From NCBI GenBank assembly GCA_951802425.1, contig OX637794.1, positions 5,226,333 to 5,290,332 of the forward strand: DNA of 64,000 nt. Direction: 5' to 3'. Shown one piece after another: positions 57,595 through 64,000 of the stretch (positions within the stretch are counted from its first letter, which is position 1; each line of letters opens with the position of its first letter). The notes beneath the pieces were generated by a model. That model saw only the letters and a list, made by a program, of their open reading frames with translations. It made no database searches and had not been told where the DNA came from. The position numbers and the translations under genes are program-made. The stretch is from Clavaria fumosa (lineage: Eukaryota > Basidiomycota > Agaricomycetes > Agaricales > Clavariaceae).

Positions 57595-59691
57595 ATGGTC
57601 TCCGCTTTCATCAGGCAACACGAGCTCGAAGCCGACAACGACGAAACCGAATTCTCGCGTGAAAAGCGCATTTTCGACGAAACGGAACCCGGCATCAACC
57701 TGGGGATCCTGGAAGACGCACTGGCCCGTCAAAAGGCTGAACAGGCGCGATGTGCGCTTCTCCGAGACGAAGTCGCGAAGCGCGAAAAGAAGAAGAGTAA
57801 GGTCGCGGGTTCCAACAAGGCGAGGGACGACGTCGCGGGCCCAAGCAATACGAGGGGCAGGGTCGCGGGTCTCAGCGAACCAGAGGACAACGTCGCGGGC
57901 GAGGCTGACCCGTCGCCCGCGGACTTCCTGAAAGCTTGGAAGAAAATAGGGTCAGCTAAAGAAAACAAGGATTGGAACGGGATGGAGCGGGAGGTGCGTA
58001 GCAAAATTTCTCGTCTCCATTTGTTCTTCTAAACGTTGTATTACAGGATTGCGACAATTGCGTCGCAAAGGGCCGGCAGTGCGAGCGCAGCGCTGCCGGC
58101 AAATGTCGTCAGTGCGCGGAGGACCACGGGAAGTGCTCGTGGGTCAAGGAATATCGACGATGGCGCGTCAAGAATGAATACGGTTGGGACGACGCGAAAA
58201 TCGACGAGGCGCTGAAGCGCGTGGAGGGATCGGAAACGGTTGGGATGGCGACCCCGAAGATTGCAAGTCGAGTGGGGGCAGGGTACGCTACCCTGCCCGT
58301 TCCGGGGACTCCTACTCGGCCGAATCGCATGAAACGAACCAGGGTCCGGTCGCGGTCGCCAACTCCGGGTCCATCAACGTCCAAAAGGCGAGTTGCGAAA
58401 CCGGCATCGTCGAGGGAGTTGGTGGAGGAACAGGAGAAGGTTGCGGGGAGTTTGGTCCCGCGAAGTGACTTGGAGCGGGAACTCGCGACGCTCCGGAAAC
58501 AAGCCTTGGAACCCTCGAGGAAGATAGTGTGGGTGCCAAAGTCGGACAGGGAGGTAGAGTTAGAGGAGGAGTTAGCGTCAGTGAGGCGCGAGTTGGAGGA
58601 GGCGTGGAGAAGCGCGAAGGGTGAATTTCAAAGCTTTTCTACCAATTTGCAGCTTTTACTGAACTCGCGAGTCTGTAGCGAAAGGCAAAGAGGCGGAGGA
58701 GACGCGAAGGGAATCAGCGAAGGTGCCTGCGTCCAAAATTATGGACGCGAAAGTCGCGGAGTTGATGGCACGGGCTGAGGGAGCGGAGAGAGAGTTCGAG
58801 GCTCTCCATAGGGAGTGGGAAGGTAAGTAATTGATTCCTCTTATAACGTCGCGAACTGATTTCCTTGTCATCCAGACCAGGAAGTCAGGTTGAGGGAGAC
58901 ACGCCGCGAGGTGAAGGAGCTGAAGAAGGAGAAGGAGGGTAAGTTTAACTTTCGCGAGTGTGAAATGAGCTAATTTTGCCCATAGAGTGGTTGGCGACGG
59001 CGGGGAAGACTCGCGAAGGATTCGAGGAGGTAAAGGAGGTGATCGTGACGATGAAGAAGGAATGGTCCGGTAAGTGTTTGTTTTCGTTTCGCGACGTTTT
59101 AACTGATCCTCGTGTTTGTCCAGATCAAAAGACCGAACTGGAGGAGGTCCGGCGTAGACTGGAGGAAGCTGAGGAGTCGGAACGAAGTAAGTCTCGTAGT
59201 CGCGAGTAAAAAAGCAAACTAATCCATGTATTATAGATTTGTTCGCGACTATTGTGAAGATGGAAAAGGAGTTGTCGGCGTCGAGGGAGCAGGAGCAAGG
59301 TAAGTAGTCGCGAGTTTCATATTCTTGACGATGAGCTGACGGTTTATTTCTAGAATTGCGTAGTCGATGCACGACGAACATCGGCGAGCTCCGCGAGGCC
59401 CGTTTTCGCGGGCGGCGAGGGCTCGAAACGGTTTTCTTCGCGTATGAGGACCTCTTGCTGAAGTCGCCGCAAGAGCTCCCGTCGTGGGTAGAGAAGTGGG
59501 CGGAGCAGGAGCAGCGTCGCGTGCGGAGGGAGTTGCTAGATCTTCCGAGGGTGGACCAGTGGGGTGTGGAGTTGAAGGGTCCCGAGGGTGGAGAGGAGGA
59601 GAAGGGGGGAGAGGAAGGTAAAGTCGCGAGTGTGGAAGGTGGGGAAGGGGCAGAAGGGTCGCGAAAGGGGAAGCAAAGGGCTCGCGACTAG
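57595..59691 (+). CDS. Family B protein, copy 2: Zn2Cys6 cluster plus coiled coil
   Basis: Exon 1 (57595 to about 57993) encodes MVSAFIRQHELEADNDET, KRIFDETEPGINLG, VAKREKKKSKVAG and Val-Ala-Gly repeats. Exon 2 starts D-C-D-N-C and gives C-x2-C-x6-C-x7-C-x2-C-x6-C (CDNCVAKGRQC, CRQCAEDHGKC), the Gal4-type spacing. WVKEYRRWRVKNEYGWDDA, SRSPTPGPSTSKRR and LERELATLRKQALEP follow. At least five small exons with G|GTAAGT-type donors then encode coiled-coil pieces (58675-59300). The last exon has RGRRGLETVFFAYEDLLLK and PRVDQWGVELKGPEG, homologous to copy 1 at 42950. Probably DNA-binding or chromatin-associated; no experiment implied. Confidence 0.7.
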
Positions 59692-60462
59692 TAGATGGAT
59701 TGTTTCTTGTCGCATTTTTATTGCGTATATATATTGCTGTGAATTCCGAAGTGAGAAAGTGAAGAAACACAGAGGGAGGCGAGGAAAATTATTGGGTTGC
59801 GCGAGTCGCGCGGGTTTATCCGGGTATGCCGCGTGGAAGTCTTCGAGGAGTTCCTTCGATCCGGAAAGTGATTCGATGGGTTCCTAGGTGTCGTTCTCGG
59901 GTCCGTAACCTTCCCAACGTACGAGGTAAAGCACTTTCCTACCCCTCCTTTGAGAATCTAGTTTTTCGGCGACTTCGTAGTGTTGTTCGCCGTCGATCTC
60001 GATAGGGGGCGGGAGAAAAGAGAGAAATCAGTTTGTGACGCGATAAAACAAAACATTTACTTACCTTCCCAGTCACCATACTTTTCCTAAATAGTTATAC
60101 TCTCTGCACGTACGTATAGCGATCCAGACGCATTTGACTTTACAATGGGACTGATAACTAGCCGGGTCTTATCATTATTTGAGATCTGACTGGTCCCAGA
60201 TATATAAAAAATCCATCATCTTCGTTGGTATCCTTATCTGCTACCACAGACATTGCTATCAATCATATTATTACTTCATAACACCCCTGCCTATTTAAAA
60301 ATTCAGACGGGGTACAGTAAAGGACCGTGAGGGAGAGCGGGTGGTGAGCCCGCCCGCAGTTGAAAGTGGAGCCTGTGCCTACGCTGCCTCTGCGGAGAGA
60401 GTGGGTGATGAGACAGGGGATGAGAGGACGGCAGAAAAGTGACTTTACACGAAGTTTTTGCT
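59692..60462. other. Intergenic region between family B copy 2 and family A copy 2
   Basis: I see no supportable gene. AT-rich 60090-60300; no repeat recognised. Confidence 0.5.
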
Positions 60463-61793
60463 TCATTGATGGCCGGAAGTGTGTCGCGTTTCTCGTGCAT
60501 GGTTATCCCATGCATTTGCGATTCTTCGGAATGCCTCGTCTGCCGCAGCGAGGGCGTTTCCCCTTTCCTTCCACGCCTTGATCCTATCCTTTTCCCGACG
60601 CATTACTTCCTCCATCGCTTTCATCCGTTTCTCTTCTTCCGCTTCAACGGCATCTTCCACCTGTTTCATTTTGCGAATCGCCGCCGCGGTTGCACGGATG
60701 GCGACACCCAGGTCGGTCATGTCCCCGTCCTTATCATTGTTGTCGTCGTTGTTGTCGTCGTTGTTGTCCATGCTGTTCTCGTCGTCGTCCTCATCGGGCG
60801 CCAATCTTGATCGCTTTCCGAGAACCGCATTCGTTACTGAGCCCGAAGCATCGTCGTTTCCTGCGTCGTCGTCGTTGGGCGCGAATCTTGATCGCTTTTG
60901 CCGAGAGCCTGACGCACGGTTGGCATATGACAGAATTACCACCTTGTGACCCGATTTCGCGACGGCCCTGTATTTTGTGGCCCGGGGACCACTCGACAGG
61001 TTACAGGACTGTCGATTCGCCTTGCACCGATCGCAGGCGCGGTTGTCTCGACGAGCCACACAGACCTCGTTTCTGGCCGCACATCGGGAACACCTCTGTT
61101 GTACAAAAAAAAAATCAGGTCTTTCGCACCAAGATAACGTCGATGACGCACCTTCACCCGTGCCCCTGGCAACTGTTCATCCTCGGAAGCGTTCCTCACT
61201 TCGGTCGCGCTCCCCCCCTCTGATCTCATTTGTGCAAGCTTTTCCGCCTCCGCTTCATCTTGCATTTCGCGAAGCGCCTCCCTCGCCTCTCTCTCCTTCC
61301 TCACCCTTTCTTCCGCCTCCTTAGCCTTTTCTTCCGCCTCCCTAGCCTCTTTCTCCTTCCTCGCCCTTTCTTCCGCTGCCCGCGCCACTTTTTCACGTTC
61401 CTGACGTTCCTCCCACACCGAAGCCATCTCCCTCACTCTATCCATGCCCGACATTATCCCATCCATCACCACCATCAAATTCGAAGTCACCTTTTCTGTG
61501 TCGGGTTTGCATCCCACCGACTTTGCTGTTTCGCAGACCATGCTCGACTTGCTCTGTTAAACGCATATTTACTGTTTGACTGATAGCGAACTTTTGTCAC
61601 TTACCATGAGTTCTTTCGTTTGTTCCTGCCATTCTTTTCCCTCTCTCCATATCTCGTTTTTCGTCGTTTGGTATGCCGCCTCCTCGTCTTGCCCACTTGC
61701 GATTTCCTGAAACCGCGTTTCGATCCTGACGCCATTTTCCATGGCTGAAAGTAAAAGCAGTTTGAATGGGTTGGGAAAAGCAAGTTCCATCAT
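60463..61793 (-). CDS. Family A protein, copy 2: Zn2Cys6 cluster with coiled coil
   Basis: Exon 1 (61793 to about 61605) encodes MMELAFPNPFKLLLLSAMEN to QEQTKELM. Exon 2 (about 61555-61150) gives CETAKSVGCKPDTEK, then a Glu/Arg/Ala coiled coil. Exon 3 (about 61105-60463) begins RCSRCAARNEVC and completes C-x2-C-x6-C-x8-C-x2-C-x6-C with CDRCKANRQSC. NLSSGPRATKYRAVAKS, two KR(S)RFAP/LAPDEDD acidic repeats and a C-terminal helix follow. Exon order and intron positions match copy 1 (37522-38966), so the pair arose by gene duplication. Predicted nuclear, possibly DNA-binding. The promoter shares CRE and GGTAACGC-type motifs with copy 1. Confidence 0.72.
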
Positions 61794-61866
61794 GAGGAGA
61801 GATGGATGAATGAGGAGAGAAGCCGGGCATGGGAAATTCAACTAGATTATATAATCCCTTCCGCTG

Positions 61867-61929
61867 TGACGTCAGTAACGCTAGTAACGCTAGTAACGCT
61901 GGTAACGCTGGTAACGCTGGTAATGCCAG
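61867..61929. promoter_or_regulatory. CRE palindrome followed by 9-bp AGTAACGCT/GGTAACGCT repeats
   Basis: TGACGTCA at 61867-61874, then three AGTAACGCT, two GGTAACGCT and a decayed GGTAATGCC, 75-135 bp upstream of family A copy 2. Copy 1 has TGACGTCA (39065) and a single GGTAACGCC at the same distance. Confidence 0.55.
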
Positions 61930-62499
61930 CGACTCAACGGCTCAACGACGGTCACCGTGAACGCAGGAAGTACCTCCACAAACTCCTCATTAAACCGCTC
62001 GCAGTGAGAAAGGCGGAGACAGTTGTGATAAACCGCGACTTTGACCGTGACCGCAACCGCGACCAACCGCGAACATGCCATAACTGCGACCATGATCACA
62101 GCCGCGATCATGATCGCAAACCCTCGTATCCGGGCTCTGGAAACGACAATGAGGTACCGAAACTGTAAATGATCCCAATGAACGTGTCGCTCACAACGTC
62201 CACGACACAAGCGGAACTCCCACCGCGCATATCACTGCGATTGACACCAACCCCTAACACCGATACCGACAGCGGCATCGACGCCCACACCCACACCGAC
62301 AACAACCAAAGCACGGGTTACACTTTGAACACGTCACGGACGACACGAGAAAAAGCACAACAACACATCGAGTAAGGGGCACAAGTGAAATTAGATTTGC
62401 GCATTGTAGGTATCTTTCGACCGACCAGGCACCGCTCCCTCTATGTACTCCTTGACATATACGTACAAGCATAGGGCAATGCCCCAAAATAAGTTATTG
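61930..62499. other. Intergenic region with GACCGTGACCGCAACCGCGA-type short repeats
   Basis: 62030-62130 holds CGACC(G/A)TGACCGCAACCGCGAC-like units (an Arg-Asp-His peptide in one frame), then ACCGATACCGACAGCGGC and CCCACACCGACAAC. Low complexity; not supported as a gene. Confidence 0.5.
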
Positions 62500-64000
62500 C
62501 TAGAATTCTAGTTGTTTGTTCTTCCGCATCTCCCAATAGACTAGAATGAGTTCGTGTACATTAACGAGTGCGGCAGGATTTTGCGTTCTGCTTGAGAGGT
62601 ACCTCGCAATGTCATCCGTGCCTCTGCTGTGTTCTGGAATCTCTAGCTGATCAAATACGGCGCGTTGAATCGATGGAGTTGTGCATATCAGGTACGCCAG
62701 GGGTTTCAGCCAGTCCCCAAATTCACAGTCGTTTGGGTCTGGCATTTTCCCAGCAACCGGTTTGGGGTGGTCGAATGGGTGACTTTGGGGAACTAGGCAA
62801 ATGAAACACAGTTGATTCCCTGGGAACCTGAGTAGTTTACGGAACGCCTGGTACTGCTCGTGTAGGGGTTGAAAGCGGGGACAGCGGAAAGGGGTATTGT
62901 GGCTGCTTGGGTCGCTTACACCGTGGAACCAGCACGAAGCGCAGAGTCTGCCGTGGGTTTGAAGGAGTTGAGATAGAAGATCCAATTTCGTTTGTTTGTT
63001 TCCGAACTCGTATCGGATTGTTTCAGAGACGGTGTTGTTAGTAGGGTGGTCTGGCCATGTGGAAGTTTCAATCAGCTTAGAAACCTGAACAGTCGGATGA
63101 GTGACTTACTGTCTCTGGGGTTATGACGTGTAGCAAGAGTGGGTCGTGGGTGGGTATGTGGGACGTGAGGGAGTGTGAGATGGCGGGCGGTACGCAAGGG
63201 TGGATGGGGTGGCGTCATAGCGGGGCGAGGCGGGATTGTGGGTGGGCGACGACGATGTTGCGGCTCCTCGTTGTCCCTTTCGATCCCCCGTTCGATGTCC
63301 CGCTCCTCATGGGGAAGTGATGGACGTCGTGATGAACGGTCCTCTGTCGGTGAAACAGGGGCTCGCAATGCACGTGTGTGTGTTGGTGTTACGAGGGGGG
63401 ACGTCGACGGTGGGGTTAGCACGACCGGCAGGGAAGTTTCGGTGAGAGGTGTCGTCGGCGGTTGCGGTTGACGTAGTCGCGGCCGACGTACCATCGGTTC
63501 ATCCTGGCATTTTAGAAATCAGTTGGGCGGTTGTTCTCGTAATATTGAATGAACTTACCGCAACATTGATACAAGAATCGCATAGTTGTCCCATCGGTAT
63601 TGCGGTGCAGCTGTAAGCCTGTCCGTCGGAGTGGCGACCGATTTCCGTGCGTCGGCATTGACCTCTTTCTATGAGGTAACGACGCATGGCCCCACGGCCT
63701 TTATGGTCCGTTTGTGTGACATCGTCGTCATCTCCCGAGGGGATTTCTGAGTATAAGAGGAGAGCCTTCGCCGGCTCTCCATCGCGTCCCGCCCTTCCTG
63801 TCATTTGATCGTATTCCAGTAACCCGTATGGCGCCTCGATGTTGAGGATGAACCGAACATGTTGGTAGTCGATACCCTCTCCAAACGCAGATGTTGCAAT
63901 CAGCCACTGATGTTTTCCCTGACGCCAATCCCCTGACACGATCGGTTTCTCGTCCGCGTCCATTGGTCCGATGTACATGGGATAGCCAGTGTGTTGCACC
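62500..64000 (-). CDS. RecQ-like helicase, C-terminal part (telomere-linked-helicase type; N-terminus outside window)
   Basis: The window enters inside helicase domain 2: WLIATSAFGEGIDYQHVRFI, then YDQMTGRAGRDGEPAKALL (motif VI). C-terminal to it is CxxC-type CDSCINVA, spliced to DEPMVRRPRLRQ and a Pro/Thr/Arg-rich linker. After an intron ending near 63050 comes HPTNNTVSETIRYEF, a Cys/His segment LCASCWFHGVSD..C, then LCFICLVPQSHPFDH and NDCEFGDWL; the gene ends KNKQLEF at 62500. This long Cys-rich C-terminus follows the RecQ-like helicases that are numerous in basidiomycetes and often lie near telomeres (TLH genes). Walker A and motif II lie beyond 64000. Confidence 0.75.

Overview
The window looks like nuclear DNA of an agaricomycete basidiomycete (mushroom-forming fungus). 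The evidence is short 45-60 nt GT-AG introns in almost every gene, a Kyakuja-Dileera-Zisupton (KDZ) transposase with a cysteine cluster, TET/JBP dioxygenases and fungal JmjC-type proteins, Ty3/gypsy and Ty1/copia remnants, Zn2Cys6 clusters, and a RecQ-like helicase with an extended Cys-rich C-terminus. I saw no tRNA, rRNA or CRISPR. Exon models were worked out by hand from splice sites and reading frames; family names come from motif recognition, not database searches.

Left part (1-24 kb): a segment of about 19 kb lies between two nearly identical inverted arms (1-2204 and 21036-23239; the left arm runs off the window). Each arm carries the same multi-exon gene of unknown function. Between the arms, in order, are a Ulp1-like SUMO protease (+), a KDZ transposase (+), a TET/JBP 2-oxoglutarate/Fe(II) dioxygenase (-), a LINE remnant, a protein that starts with a histone H3 tail-like sequence and continues with a PHD-like finger, a caspase/CHAT-like segment and a zinc ribbon (-), 3 kb of GC-rich simple repeats, and a large JmjC protein (+). 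Transposition, SUMO removal, 5-methylcytosine oxidation, histone-tail mimicry and histone demethylation are thus packed into one repeat-bounded block. This is the most interesting part of the window.

Middle (24-37 kb): degenerate, visibly CpG-poor retroelement debris (gypsy RT, copia protease, a gypsy pol with an internal deletion, one LTR). It is followed by a 2.39 kb near-perfect DNA palindrome, a 104-bp AT-rich tandem array capped by inverted partial units, and an array rich in CACGTG and CTCGAG.

Right part (37.5-64 kb): CpG-rich, with mostly open genes. Three gene families occur twice each: A (Zn2Cys6 + coiled coil; 37.5 and 60.5 kb), B (coiled coil with or without Zn2Cys6; 43 and 57.6 kb) and C (helical proteins with internal repeats; 39.4 and 44.8 kb). 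Among them sit a second TET/JBP gene, a second JmjC/cupin-like gene, a proline-rich protein, a two-intron gene of unknown function, a possible PD-(D/E)XK-like protein and, at the right edge, a RecQ-like helicase of the type often found near fungal telomeres. Several of these genes share upstream elements: a covarying hairpin with an ACTCA/GCTCA loop, a CRE-type TGACGTCA site, GGTAACGC runs and CACGTG.
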